Shown: positions 11,501 to 22,346 of the stretch, one piece after another | Numbering within the stretch: position 1 is the first letter of the stretch | How the letters are laid out: each line of letters starts with the position of its first letter | Assembly: GCF_033807715.1 (NCBI RefSeq) | Contig: NC_084610.1 | Location: forward strand, 3,729,001 to 3,793,000 | DNA length: 64,000 nucleotides | Reading direction: 5' to 3' | Source: Cololabis saira | Lineage: Eukaryota > Chordata > Actinopteri > Beloniformes > Belonidae | Made by a program: the position numbers and the translations under genes | Notes under the pieces: model-generated | Told to the model about the DNA's origin: nothing | What the model saw: the letters and a program-made list of their open reading frames with translations, nothing else | Databases searched by the model: none

Positions 11501-14500
11501 AACGTTGGTTGCTTAGCAACAAGCTGAGAACGGCCAATGAGCTTCAGCAGAAGCTCAGGAACGGGACTCTTTGATGAATCGGTCATTACAGTTCTCAAAT
11601 ATAACCAATGGTGGCATGTCGGTTTATAAGAATCTTTTTGCCCAGAAGAAAAAAGAGCGACAAAACGACCTATAACTATTTTCTTCTCTCGAAAAAACAC
11701 ACCTGCACTGTGGGCTTTAGGAGAAAAAGACGCTACAGAGTCGGGATGCAGCAGCGCAGTCAGAAGAGCAGTGGAATACGTGCGAGGCGGTGCTGATCTC
11801 TGCAATTTGAAGCCTTTTTAATTGTAAAAAGAATTTCACTTACCACAGGTTCTTTTTGGAATGTAACCGCTGCGAAAAAGGAGGGATTACTGTAATGACA
11901 ATATTTCCACGTTGCGAAACTCGCCGTCTCTCGGCTCTCCATGACCGCGGTGAAGTTAGTTTTATGTTTGATATTTGACAGACATTCGCTCTGGGGGCGG
12001 CATTTCTGTCGAATATCCAACGTAAAACTAACTTCACCACGGTCTCGCCATGACCGTCATGTTTTTGAAAGCACACACACATCCACACTACATTTCCTCC
12101 GGTATCCGCGTGTGGGGAAAAAAGCTTCACTGTAGCCAGAAATAACGGAGTAACGCACCCTTGGTAACGGTAACTGCGTTACTGAATTTAAAAAGTAATG
12201 CGTTAGAGTATTAGTTACCGCAAAACTAACGGCGTTACTGTAACGCGTTACTAAATAACGCGTTAGTCCCAACACTGGCGAAGGCCCTATTGTATCTGTA
12301 GGAATTTTTTTTCTTGTTTTTCTGTTTTTTTTTATTTTCCTTCTGCCGACGAAATGGGGCCTTCTTGCCCCCCTAAACGTGCCCCAAAAGTCACCAAATT
12401 TTGCACACAAGCCAGGCCTGGCGAAAAATTATATATTATAATAAAATAATATAATTATAATTATATAAAATATATTTAATGGTTTGCATTAATGGGCGTG
12501 GCCTAATGGCTCAACAGCGTCCCCTAGAAAACTTTGTGCCTCAAGCCCCACAATACGGTTTGACGTACATGCACGGAAATCAGTACACACCTGTATCATG
12601 TCGCAACTTAAAGAAAAGTCTCTTGGCACCATGGCCGAAACTGAACAGGAAGTCAGACATTTTGAATTAATCGTGTAATTTTGGCGCAATTTATGCCATT
12701 TCTTCGGCCGTTAATACGGCCCGAACCATAACGTGCACCCAGGTGAGTTATACATCAAAATGTTCGTCTCCATCCTGCGACGATGCACATTACTTTTCTC
12801 AGTCAAAAGCATTACCGTGGCGACGCTAGACGCCAAAAAGCGCGCCCACCCTTCATCTGATTCGTCCATATTTGATAGTTCCTACTTTCTGCCATAACCT
12901 TTGAATGGTTTGACATGGAGAGTCGTGGATGGTGTCATTTCTGATATGCTTATGATGATAAGTTGAGTTTTATGTGAACAGCAAAGGCACTTTTTATGGT
13001 ATTATTGACCTAGGAATGTGGGGGGAACCCGGGGGGGAGCGGTGGCATTTTGAATTAATCGTGTAATTTTAGCGCAATTTATGCCATTTCTTCGGCCGTT
13101 AATGCGGCCCGAACCGTAACGTGCACCCAGGTGTGTTATACATCAAAATGTGAGTCTCGATCCTGCGACGACGCAAATTACTTTTCTCAGTCAAAAGCGT
13201 TACCGTGGCGACGATACGACGATAGATGCCAAAAAGCGCGCCCCCCCTTCATCTGATTGGTCCATATTTGATAGTTCCTACTTTCTGCCATTACTTTTGA
13301 ATGGTTTGATATAAACAGTGTTGGGTGTAACGCGTTACACATTCGCCAGTAACGCAGTAATGTAACGCGTTACAGTTGTAATTTGGGTAATCCCGTTATA
13401 GTTACTCTAAGACAAGAAAAAATATGTTACTTTAGTTACTTTAAGCTTTTCAGCTACATGTAGAAAGGGAGAACAGAAAAGAAAATCAAACTTGCCTTTC
13501 ATGCGTCTTCACGCGTTGCGCTGCAACACTTGTCTGACTTGAGGCTGATTTATGGTTCCGCGTTAAATCGACGCAGTGCCTACGGCGTAGGGTACGCGGC
13601 GACACACACCGTACGGTGCGCGTCGCCGCTTACCCTACGCCGTAAGGTCTGCGTTGGTGTAACGCAGAACCATAAATCAGCCTTTAACGTGATCTTACGG
13701 GATTTGACGGGACTTCTGGTGCTGATCTGGGCACTGCAGTAATAAAGTTCCAACTACAGGACTGTCTCAGAAAATTAGAATATTGTGATAAAGTTCTTTA
13801 TTTTCTGTTATGCAATTTAAAAAAAAAAAAAAAAAAACTAAAATGTCATACATTCTGGATTCATTACAAATCAACTGAAATATTGCAAGCCTTTTATTAT
13901 TTTAATATTGCTGATTTTGGCTTACAGTTTAAGATTAAGATTCCCAGAATATTCAAATTTTTTGAGATAAGATATTTGAGTTTTCTTAAAATATAAGCCA
14001 TGATCAGCAATATTAAAATAATAAAAGGCTTGCAATATTTCAGTTGATTTGTAATGAATCCAGAATGTATGACATTTTTGTTTTTGTAATTGCATTACAG
14101 AAAATCACAATATTCTAATCTCTGAGACAGTCCTGTAAATGTTGTTCATTGGCAATCGAGTTATGGTGCAGCTCAGGTGATAATGCGGAGTAATCCAAAA
14201 GTAATGTAACTAGTAGTGTAACTAGTTACTTTCAGCAACAAGTAAGTAAGTAGTGTAAGGGATTACTTTTTTAAAAAGTAACTAGTAATATGTAATGGAT
14301 TACTTTTTTTGAGTAACTACCCCAACACTGGATATAAAGAGTCATGGGTGGTGTCATCTGATTCGGTATTGAGTACTTGACCTTCATTGGCATGAATTAG
14401 CCCTGCCCCTTCTTCTGATTGGTCAATATGTGATAGTCCCTATTTTCTACTATAACTTTTGAATGGTTTGACATAAAGTCGTGGGTGGTGTCATCGGACT

Positions 14501-17262
14501 CGGTTTTGACTCCTTCACCTTAATTGGTGCAAATTAGCCCCGCCCCTTCTTCTGATTGGTCGATATGTTATAGTTCCGATTTTCTGCAATAACTTTTGAA
14601 TGGTTTGACATAAAGACTCGTGGGTGGGTTCATCGCACTCAGTTTTGAGTCCTTGAACATAATTACTGCAAATTAGCCCCGCCCCTTCATCTGATTGGTC
14701 GATATTTGATAGTTCCTACTGTCTGCCATAACGTTTGAATGGTTTGGTATAGAAAGTCGTGGCTGGTGTCATCTGCTAAGTGTCCAGGCCTGAAGAATCT
14801 ACATGCAAGTCATACAAGCGCTTTCACTGCAGCACGCCTGAATGTGCACAAGGGTGCGAGGGCCCGTTCATCGCTGCTTGCAGCTTTAATTTGGAAGAAA
14901 GTTGACAAATGTGTCCACCAACGTGTGTGTATGTGCATACTGATATCCAGGAACTAAAATAAACTCTCACGTCCCATTACGCTGTTTCAAGTCCTACATG
15001 AAACTATGCGTTGTCTTGAGTGTACGTTCTGTGTCTTGGATCTAAAGATTCTTCCACGTTTTGTAGTTTAGCGTTTGAGTAAAGTTTTTACTACTGCCCC
15101 TTCTGCTAAACGGGAGAGCAAAGGAAAGGTGGTTGGAAGTGGGAGGTGAACCTATTCAGGACCGTGTCCAGAACTGTTATTGGTCTTCCTCTAAAATGCA
15201 GAGAAGTAGGGAAGAGAGTCCTCGATGTCCAGCAAGGCAAACGGCCGACACAAGTGCATGGAAGTAGGCAGTTCATCTCAAACATGTCTTCTTGGTACGA
15301 GCTTTGCTCCTCGATTATTATGATCAGAATTATACTGTGTAGGGAAAGAGACTTCCCTTAAACTGGTGCCGGTTCAGCAAACATGTACAGAAATAAAATG
15401 AATGCTGCCACTAAGAAACGGTAGATGGAAACAAGCCCTCACACAGGAAAATGACAGAAAAACACAGGGAAGTTAAGAGTCCTGTTTGTGTCACCGCTGC
15501 AAACCATGTCCTGCAAGAAAACAACTCTGTTGTTGTTAGCTACAAAAATGTCAACATTCATGGAGAAGCCAGATTTGGTCAACTTTTTGAAGTTCAGACG
15601 GATGCTCTTACTGCTCCACAGACAGTCGGCCAGGTCTTTCCGTTTCATTTTTCTCAAGAAGTCGACTGAGATCGTCACAACTGCTTCTCTGGCAACCTTC
15701 TCCTCTTTGTCTTCACCTTCCTCTTGCCTCTCTAAGCATTGTGGATCATCTGCACTCAGACTGTTCTTCATCTTCTTTAGCTCCTTCTTCACAAATGTAA
15801 AAATCTTCTCCTCCAGCATCTGAAACAAAATACCGCATGAATGACAAACTGAAATCACCGAACATCAGATCTATGTTGGACAGACGGACAGTCTGCTGGT
15901 CTATAAAAGGCAGCACAGAAATTTTTTTTTTTTCTCATGTTTGTCGCACTTAAAAATGTTTCAGATCATCAAACAAATTTAAATATTAGACGTACACAAA
16001 ATGCAGTTTTTAAATTAAGGTTTTTATTATTAAGGGGAAAGGAAAATCCAAACCTACATGGCCCAGTGTGAAAAAGTGATTGCCCCCTAAACCTAATAAC
16101 TGGTTGGGCCCCTTAGCAGCAACAACTGCAATCAAGCGATGGCAATGAGTCTTTTACAGCGCTGTGGAGGAATTCTGGCCCACTCATCTTGGCAGAATTG
16201 TTGTAATTCAGCCACATTGGAGGGTTTTTTGAGCATGAACCGCCTTTTTAAGGTCATGCCACAGCATCTCAGTCGGATTCAGGTCGGGACTTTGACTAGG
16301 CCACTCCAAAGTCTTCATTCTTGTTTTTCTTAAGCCATTTAGAGGTGGACTTGCTGGTGTTTTGGATCATTGTCCTCCTGCAGAACCCAAGTGCTTCAGC
16401 CTGAGGTCACCAACAGATGGCTGGACATTCTCCTTCAGGATGTTTTGGTAGACAGCAGAATTCATGGTTCCATTTACCACAGCAAGTCTTCCAGGTCCTG
16501 AAGCAGCAGAACAGCCCCAGACCATCACACCACCACCTCCATGTTTTACTGTTGCTATGATGTTCCTTTTCTGAAATGCTTTGTTACTTTTACGCCAGAT
16601 GTAATGGGACATACACCTTCCAAAAAGTTAAACTTTTGTCTCGTCAGTCCACAGAGTATTTTCCCAAAAGTCTTGGGGATCATCGAGATCAAGTTTTCTG
16701 GCAAAACTGAAACGAGTCTTCATGTTCTTTTTGCTGGAGTCATGAACACTGACCTTAACTGAGGCAGGTGAGGCCTGCAGGTCTCTGGATGTTGTTCTGG
16801 CTCTTTTCTGACTCTTGGATGAGCCGTCGCTGCTCTTGGGGTCATTTTGGTCGGTTCCTCCTGGGAAGGTTCACCACTGTTCCATGTTTTCTCCATTTGT
16901 GGATAACGGCTCTCACTGTGTTTCGCTGGAGTCCCAAAGCTTTAGAAATTGCTTTGGAACCTTTTCCAGACTGATAGATCTCATTTACTTTGTTTCTCAT
17001 TTGTTCCTGAATGTCTTTGGATCGCAGCATGATGTCTAGCTTTTGAGGATCTTTTGGTCTACTTCACTTTTTCAGGCAGGTCCTATTTTAGTGATGTCTT
17101 GATTGAGAACCAGTGTGGCAGTAATCAGGCCTGGGTGTGGCTAGAGAAATTCAACTCAGCTTTCCAAAGATGTGATAAACCACAGTTACTTTATGTTTTA
17201 ACAGGGGGGGCAATCACTTTTTCACACTGGGCCATGTAGGTTTGGATTTTTTTTCCCCCGTT

Positions 17263-17309
<47 letters not shown>

Positions 17310-19753
17310 CATTGGTGTACAAGTACAGACCATAAATGTGGAGTCCAGATCTGTTTGCTGCTGCTGGACAGACTGACGAATGGGAGGCTCTGAGCTCTGC
17401 TGCTTAACTCTGTGGAGGAATCATGAAGAATTAGCTCACATCGTACCTGCACACACAACCATGAACTAAAGGTAGAAGTGATCTTTAGATGTAAACAGGG
17501 ATTAAGATGAAGCGTAAAGATTTTGGTCCTGCTGATCCCACTGAGACTGTTCATGACACCTCCAGAGAGCTGCGCTAATTTGTACTGATGCTGATTTGTA
17601 CTGATGCTGATTTGTCATCAGCGTCAGTCCTCTGGAAGGAAAGACTTAGAGGTGATTCAAACGGTGGAAGGAAGCTAATGTGAGGAAGTAAAGTCCTGTG
17701 TAGAGGGAGCTCATGTCAAAAGCAGGGGATCAAGAACCACAGGGGTCGTGCACTAAATGTAAAGAAGCAGAAAATGTGAATGTTTTCACAAATGAAGGCT
17801 GATCAACTCCAAGACAACAATGACACACTGGGAGCACAAAGATATACAAAACATGTTTAAAAGGAACCCTGGTTATTAAGACTTGTAGTCCCTAATTAGC
17901 CACAATTGTTCTCTTATACTAAAATATGTTGTTAGAAACACATAAAATAATCTAATTGCTTTAAAAATCTACAATGTTTATCACATATTTTGACCTGCGG
18001 GAGGCGCCATGTTTTACTTGCGCAATGCATTCTGGGGGCGATGACGTACAACGGTGGCTCTGGGAAGATAAGCCGCGTTGGTTTAACTGGGACAGGTATC
18101 TAAAACATAGATGAGCAGCATCTCCCGGCCGTGGAGGCTGACGAGGGAGCCCATAAGACGTCTTGGTTCAGGCAAACTGGATCAAAGTTCTGTGATGCTC
18201 GGGAGATCTGCAAAAATGATCAATGTCGTGCGCATCTTACCAGTGCATTAGGCTCCTGCGTAGACGGCGTAGGCTCCTGCGTAGACGGCGTAGGCTCCTG
18301 CGTAGACGGCGTAGGCCCCTGCGTAGACGGCGTAGGCTACGCCGTCTACGCAGGAGCCTACGTAGCCGTAGTCGGCGTAGCCGTGGCTCTATGAGCCTGC
18401 AGCGCTCCGCCATCCGCTCTCCGCTCTCGCCGGGATGGAGATGCCGGTGGGCAGGAGGCACGTTTGGGTGGGCATAGCCCACCCCTGCCCCCCCTAAAAC
18501 CGGCCTCGGTGCTGGTTTACCATTTGATGACAGACCAGAGGCTGAGGGGACTGGCCCGGGATTTTGACGAAACGGGAGGCGCAGACTTCGCGTCAAATAG
18601 GCAAGAACATCTTTATTTAATTTAATGACGCCAGATCTGGCTGGGGTTTTTATTGTAGCATCGGCTATCTGCTAGTTGAAACGTGTGGTCGGTTAGTCTA
18701 TCTGAGTTTTATGGTGTTTTTATAGTTCATACTTTATGGTGCGGCACTTTTTTTGTTTTTTTACTTTTTTGTAGGTGCGCCGTCACCTTAATGTTTAGCT
18801 GTGTTTTGATCTGTGTTTCTGGTGCGCCGTCACCTGTTTAGCTGTGTTTTCATCTGTTTCTGGGTGTCAAAACAGTGTACGGGGGTTAGCAGGAGCCACC
18901 GTCTGACGTCACTACCCAGAATGTAAACAACAATGGCGACCTACATGTTAAATTATATTTTCAAATTTTATAAAAACGAAGACATCAACAAGGTTTTTTA
19001 TATCACATTGTTATAATTGATACCAACATTTATCTTTTAAGACCTACATGTCTTAATAGCCAGGGTTCCTTTTAAGGGCCACAGAGGAGCAGGAGGGGTG
19101 CACTGGAATCACATCTGCCAATATTTTCATCATCCATTCAACACCGTCATAATTATTTTCATCAAATATTTGCAGATTTCAATTTCACCTTCAAATATTA
19201 GGATTTGCTGCTTTTCTTGTCTCGGGTATAATTTACCTCTTTGCAGCAGGAGGCCGGTCTTCAAATGTATTCATAATGTCTTTCGACCTGTCGCTCTTGA
19301 AGGACCAACAGCTGGGTTCAGGTTCAGGAGAATCTCTCTTCTGATGGACCCTGACAGAGAGAGAGAGGAAGAAAAGATTTGGGGGTGCCTGTGATGGAAG
19401 TAGCTGTGTTCATGTCAGACTCATGTTTGAGTACAGTTTGGATCCGAGTCTCTGGCAGGTTTTAGATATAACTCACCTCTTTGCAGCAGAACGCCGGCCT
19501 TCAAATGTATTCATAATGTCTTTCGATCTGTCGCTCTTGAAGGAAACAAAGCTGGGATCATGTTCTGGTTCCGGTTTGGTCCTGTGGAAGATGATAGTTG
19601 GTAATGTAAGAAGAGAGCTGTGATGTACAGAAGAGATATGGACAGTAAGAAATAATCTTCTCACTTCTGAGCTTGGCTGTGGCTCTCGTCTTTCTCACAC
19701 GGAGGTGTTTGTGAGGGAGGGACTCCCTCCTCTCCGTCCTCATGACCATCCAT
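5005..19753 (-). CDS. Gene A: NLRC3-like NLR (FISNA-NACHT-LRR-B30.2), 10 coding exons, 1115 aa
   Basis: This is a teleost NLR-C type cytosolic sensor, the group usually annotated NLRC3-like. Exons in transcript order are 19753-19665, 19581-19477, 19350-19237, 17409-17331, 15819-15612, 10205-8369, 8092-7925, 6249-6076, 5727-5681 and 5531-5005. All have GT/AG borders, phases match throughout, and the total is 3348 nt ending in TAG. Residues 1-30 are the start peptide ([14 protein letters not shown]), which resembles the usual fish NLR start. Residues 30-129 hold two peptide modules and a Gln-rich stretch. Residues 130-198 are a charged helical segment in which I see no recognisable CARD or PYD. 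FISNA starts near 199, the Walker A GVAGIGKT is at 296-303, and LRRs are at about 811-925. B30.2 occupies 941-1115. The donor after exon 4 (GTCTGT) is weak. Introns carry Tc1, Harbinger and nested hAT elements. The start was chosen because it is the first ATG after an AG acceptor and is identical in all three paralogues. Confidence 0.9.
6630..7821. mobile_element. Harbinger-type element in gene A intron 8 (between LRR exons)
   Basis: Terminal repeats are GGGCCCGATTTACTAA at the left and the reverse complement of GGGCCTGTTTTACTAA at the right, flanked by TAA on both sides (6627-6629, 7822-7824), the PIF/Harbinger target size. Part of a Myb/SANT-like reading frame ([17 protein letters not shown]) runs on the plus strand near 6855-6905 and is broken by a nested MITE. 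The same element sits at the same site in gene B in the opposite orientation. Confidence 0.8.
6909..7314. mobile_element. Nested MITE with ~40-bp terminal inverted repeats
   Basis: Starts GTTGTGCCGTATTCAGCACC and ends with its near-perfect reverse complement (GGTGCTGAATACGACACAAC). The interior is AT-rich and non-coding. It lies within the Harbinger element of gene A only, so it is younger than the A/B split. Confidence 0.75.
8369..10205 (-). CDS. Gene A exon 6: FISNA-NACHT-winged helix/HD2 exon
   Basis: One uninterrupted 1837-nt exon (611 codons plus split codons, phase 1 in and phase 2 out). The FISNA segment contains [22 protein letters not shown] follows with Walker A GVAGIGKT, Walker [11 protein letters not shown] and a sensor-like ILTRPAA near residues 416-422. 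The NLR signature [13 protein letters not shown] lies at about 608-622. Position -3 of the Walker B DECR is Cys where gene C has Gly. A 30-nt in-frame insertion at about 8996-9034 adds a Glu/Arg run absent from B and C. It reads as a CTCCT-rich simple repeat on the plus strand. The acceptor is TTCAG|AG and the donor is CT|GTAAGT. Confidence 0.93.
10430..11190 (-). mobile_element. Decayed Tc1-like transposon in gene A intron 5
   Basis: Inverted ends share AAATCAGATATTGC. On the minus strand the transposase catalytic-region signature RSPDLNPM is readable near 10605-10635, with many stops around it. A homologous copy sits in the same intron of gene B and none in gene C. Confidence 0.7.
11226..12277. 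mobile_element. hAT-type non-autonomous element, 1052 bp
   Basis: Ends are CAGTGTTGTGCTAGTTAC and TTAGTCCCAACACTG, flanked by an exact 8-bp duplication GCGAAGGC (11218-11225, 12278-12285). The interior has a large imperfect hairpin near 11940-12055 and an X-box-like GTTGCTTAGCAAC near 11509. No transposase is visible. Confidence 0.85.
13542..13683. mobile_element. Palindromic MITE
   Basis: About 140 bp that fold back almost end to end: AGGCTGATTTATGGTTCCGC at the left and GCAGAACCATAAATCAGCCT at the right, with GGCGTAGGGTA and TACCCTACGCC in the middle. Related palindrome cores recur at 18251-18362 and about 45663-45745. Confidence 0.75.
13757..14135. mobile_element. Tc1/mariner-type MITE, TA target site
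   Basis: Ends are CAGGACTGTCTCAGAAAATT and the reverse complement of CAGGACTGTCTCAGAGATTA, flanked by TA. Most of its length is self-complementary. A half copy lies at about 25990-26200. Confidence 0.8.
16043..17250 (-). mobile_element. Near full-length Tc1-like transposon in gene A intron 4
   Basis: About 1.2 kb with inverted ends AAAATCCAAACCTACATGG. The minus-strand transposase reading frame is recognisable over most of its length. It has an N-terminal helix-turn-helix (17030-16842, starting [20 protein letters not shown]) and a C-terminal [19 protein letters not shown] segment, but carries frameshifts and stops. Gene B lacks it at this site, so it is unit 1 specific. Confidence 0.85.
16842..17030 (-). 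pseudogene. Tc1 transposase N-terminal part (broken gene)
   Basis: 62 codons with the paired-like DNA-binding region ([37 protein letters not shown]) before the frame is lost. The rest of the transposase continues in other frames to about 16150. Confidence 0.75.
17263..17305. repeat. (AT)n microsatellite
   Basis: Nearly pure AT dinucleotide run, lying between the Tc1 end and gene A exon 4. Confidence 0.9.
17861..19071. mobile_element. TTAA-target DNA element, 1211 bp, in gene A intron 3
   Basis: Inverted ends AAGGAACCCTGG(T/C)TATTAAGAC sit exactly between two TTAA copies (17857-17860, 19072-19075). The matching site in gene B (near 38311) has a single TTAA and no insert, which fixes the borders. 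TTAA targets suggest piggyBac or a similar superfamily. No transposase is visible. It carries a palindromic minisatellite. Confidence 0.8.
18251..18362. repeat. Four 21-bp direct repeats followed by their inverted copy
   Basis: Unit GGCTCCTGCGTAGACGGCGTA repeats at 18251, 18272, 18293 and 18314 (one base differs in the last). It is followed by the inverse GGCTACGCCGTCTACGCAGG up to 18362. It can form alternative GC-rich hairpins. The unit is derived from the common palindrome core also seen at 13542-13683. Confidence 0.9.
19237..19581 (-). other. Gene A N-terminal peptide-module exons (two)
   Basis: Exon 2 (19581-19477, 105 nt) encodes a module with [15 protein letters not shown]. Exon 3 (19350-19237, 114 nt) encodes one starting [20 protein letters not shown]. 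Both end AAK-R at a phase 2 border, so any number can be joined in frame. Such ~30-40 residue repeats are known at the N terminus of teleost NLRs; their function is not known to me. Confidence 0.85.
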
Positions 19754-20493
19754 GCTGCTAAATTCACCTGCAATTCAGGTCACACATGTTTTTCTTTTCT
19801 TTTTTTGGAGGAAGCACATCAAAGATCTACTGATTAGATCTTCTGTTTTATATTCCCATCAGCTGATGTTCTTCTATCAGACCACTAGATGGAGACCTGG
19901 AGCCGTAGGATGTCTAAAATAAAAGAACAAACGCCAAACAGGAACAGGCGTCAACTGCTTTGTACAAATGAAACATTTGTTGCAGCAGTCCTGGAGCCGT
20001 ATGATGTCTAAAATAAACTAAATCAAAGGCCCTTTCCCAATACCTATCAGTAGTTCATGAGTTGATCCACACACACATTACATTAAATGTATATTGGTTA
20101 TAAGTAATTTATAAGAGCTAGCTGTATAATTGTAATTTTAAATGTAAATGTAGACTGGATAACTGGTATTTTGTAAGTTTTATGTTTTTATACTTTAGTT
20201 TTTATACATACTAAATGTATTGTACAAGTGAAAAGTTTAGATAGGATGTCATATGAATGATTGCTAACAATTTCATAATTTTTTTAAAAGAATGTCCATA
20301 TATACCGCTGCACAAATTACGGTAATGTTTCATCAGATATTTATGCTTGTTCCCAAGTAACAGCATACCGTGATTGTATTTACACATATACAGCGTAAAA
20401 AAAGTTAAAATATTTCAACACTTAAATGCACATTTTCCTTTGCTTTGGATCCGCAGACGCGGGCCTTTTTCTGCCGTTTTGGGCTATACCGAG

Positions 20494-20530
20494 GTGTGGA
20501 TCAAAGGAGCCACGTCCCCTTGATCCACAC
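20494..20530. repeat. Hairpin in a conserved, unclassified segment (unit 1)
   Basis: GTGTGGATCAAAGG pairs with CCCCTTGATCCACAC across an 8-base loop (one bulge). The surrounding ~200 bp (about 20430-20640) is kept in unit 2 but not seen in unit 3. Confidence 0.6.
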
Positions 20531-21192
20531 TTCGGAACCATTGCTCTTGAGAAATGGGACTCGTACCGATCATCGGGAATGCACAAATGAGGTGCATGAG
20601 GGTGGAAGTGCGAGTATTGGGACAGGAACAAAGAGCCAAACGGGAAGAGGTCTCTCTCCCACTCTATCTCTCTCACTCTCACTGTATGTGTGTAGATATG
20701 TTGATAGAGAGATTTATAGTAATGTTTATGTATATAATTGGAGGTAAATATGAACCAGTGTATATATAGCATATCTACTCTTATATAGTTATTCAAGCAT
20801 ATTGTTATACCATTGCTGTATATTGTTCTCTATTATATTGTAGTATTATAGTAAAATAATGATAATGGAATACTATTAATTATAATTACTTCTATTATTA
20901 CATACATACATAGTAGCACAACTTAATGCTGGGCGTTTGTTTTGTTTTCTTTTGTTTGGGTTGATTTGCTTTGATTTTGATTATATTTATATATAATTGA
21001 GTATTATATCACTGTATTGAACAGTTATTAAAGTAGGTATGGGTGCTAAGCTTATTGAAACTCGTCTTATTATATGCAAGAATCTTATATCTAAGAATGT
21101 AAGATTCAGGGGTAGGACTCGATAAGTGGTTACTTCATTCCTACTCCGTTTCGAGCATGTTGGTGGATCCGTGAGGTCTGCCCAAGTGCTGT

Positions 21193-21204
21193 AGACAGAC
21201 AGAC

Positions 21205-21270
<66 letters not shown>

Positions 21271-21280
21271 GTGTGTGTGT
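21193..21280. repeat. Compound microsatellite (GACA)n(AT)n(GT)n
   Basis: Short GACA run, then about 49 bp AT, then about 22 bp GT. The unit 2 equivalent has expanded into a long CA run. Confidence 0.9.
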
Positions 21281-22346
21281 ATTCTGTTTTTTTACTTTTT
21301 TGTACTTTTTTTTATCATGCATGCATGTTCGAAATAAAATCTTCAAATCAAATCACTCTCTCACCCTCTCTCTCCCACCACCACCATTCATGCTGTTCAA
21401 AGATAAGCTGCTCCTTTATTTATGGGCCATATCTAATAAATGTTAACACAGTACAGACCAAAGGTTTGGACACACCTTTCTATTCATAAAAATTGGGAAG
21501 TGTGTCCAAACGTACGTGTGTATGTATATACAGAAGCATGCTTTTGAATTTTGTTCATGCTTTTGAATTCAAATCTGCACCAGTTTCCTCAGACTTGACT
21601 TTTATTCTGCTGAGGACTCGTACATCATTCATTTTGTTGAAATAGCTTCTCCTCCTGATCGGCTCTTATCTTTAGTTTTTTAATGTGTTCAGAGTATGAA
21701 CCTGTGATTATCTGATGTAATTCTGATTTTAGACTACTAGATCGAGACAGAGTTGTAGCCCAACAAACACCAGCATTTATCTTCACCGGAACATCCAAAC
21801 AGAGTTTGTGTTTAGTTTTTAAGACAAATGAAATCATTGATTTGCGTTATAGTTGACTTTTTATAGGATGCACGTGACACCAAATACAAGACTAAAAATA
21901 TTAAAACCTAAGGAGCCAAACAGGCTGTGCAAGCTGAGTATTTTTACAGAAATTAAGCTGTAAAAATTAATAAATGTCTGTGTGATGATGGACAGACAGT
22001 TGAGAAAACTTTGATCATTAACCGCACAACTAATCACACAACTGTTGTTGAAGTCACCTTGAGGACAAGTGCAGTGTAAAAGTGTTAGTTTTAATATTTA
22101 AACTCGCGACTGATCAAAGTACAAAGTGGATTGTGAGAGAAAAGTAAGAGAACAGATACTTTGAATAAATGTGTGTAATAAATGTAAACATTTCCAAGGG
22201 AGGAATGTTTTTATGCACTCAAGAACGTGAAACGTTGTTTAATATTCGGCATCTGCGGATCTTTAAACCGTTTCTCAATCAATTATGCAGAAACGAGCAG
22301 AAAACCTTGTTTCAAGAAAAATAATTAAAGAAATGAAGAAACTTAC

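Larger units (their letters stand above)
13316..14330. mobile_element. Second hAT-type non-autonomous element, 1015 bp
   Basis: Ends are CAGTGTTGGGTGTAACGCG and GAGTAACTACCCCAACACTG, with an exact 8-bp duplication GATATAAA (13308-13315, 14331-14338). It hosts a palindromic MITE and a mariner-type MITE. Confidence 0.85.
11199..14888. repeat. Composite nest: AATT-flanked fish repeat with two hAT insertions
   Basis: The outer repeat begins GGGCCCGAGCACTGACAG and ends GCTGCTTGCAGCTTT. It contains tandem ~100-130-bp blocks (GTCGTGGGTGGTGTCATC; CTTCATCTGATTGGTC). The same family lies in unit 2 at 33885-35462 in the opposite orientation at a different site. Two hAT elements, a palindromic MITE and a mariner-type MITE are nested inside. 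I do not recognise the outer family. Confidence 0.65.
19754..22346. other. Gene A 5' intron, no coding exon seen
   Basis: Region between the coding start exon and the probable non-coding exon. It is conserved in unit 2 (39257-41938). It holds a hairpin segment near 20494, a GACA/AT/GT microsatellite at 21193-21280 and fused ends of a Tc1-like element at about 21454-21510 (ACAGACCAAAGGTTTGGACA). Confidence 0.5.

Noticed and set aside
16139..16612. Small ORFs in gene A intron 4
   Set aside because: They fall within the decayed Tc1 transposase, read in the wrong frame or strand.
18251..18334. Regular direct repeats considered as a CRISPR-like array
   Set aside because: Units are head to tail without spacers, and the host is a eukaryote.
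18131..18596. Arginine- and valine-rich ORFs on both strands
   Set aside because: They are translations of the 21-bp GC-rich repeat array.
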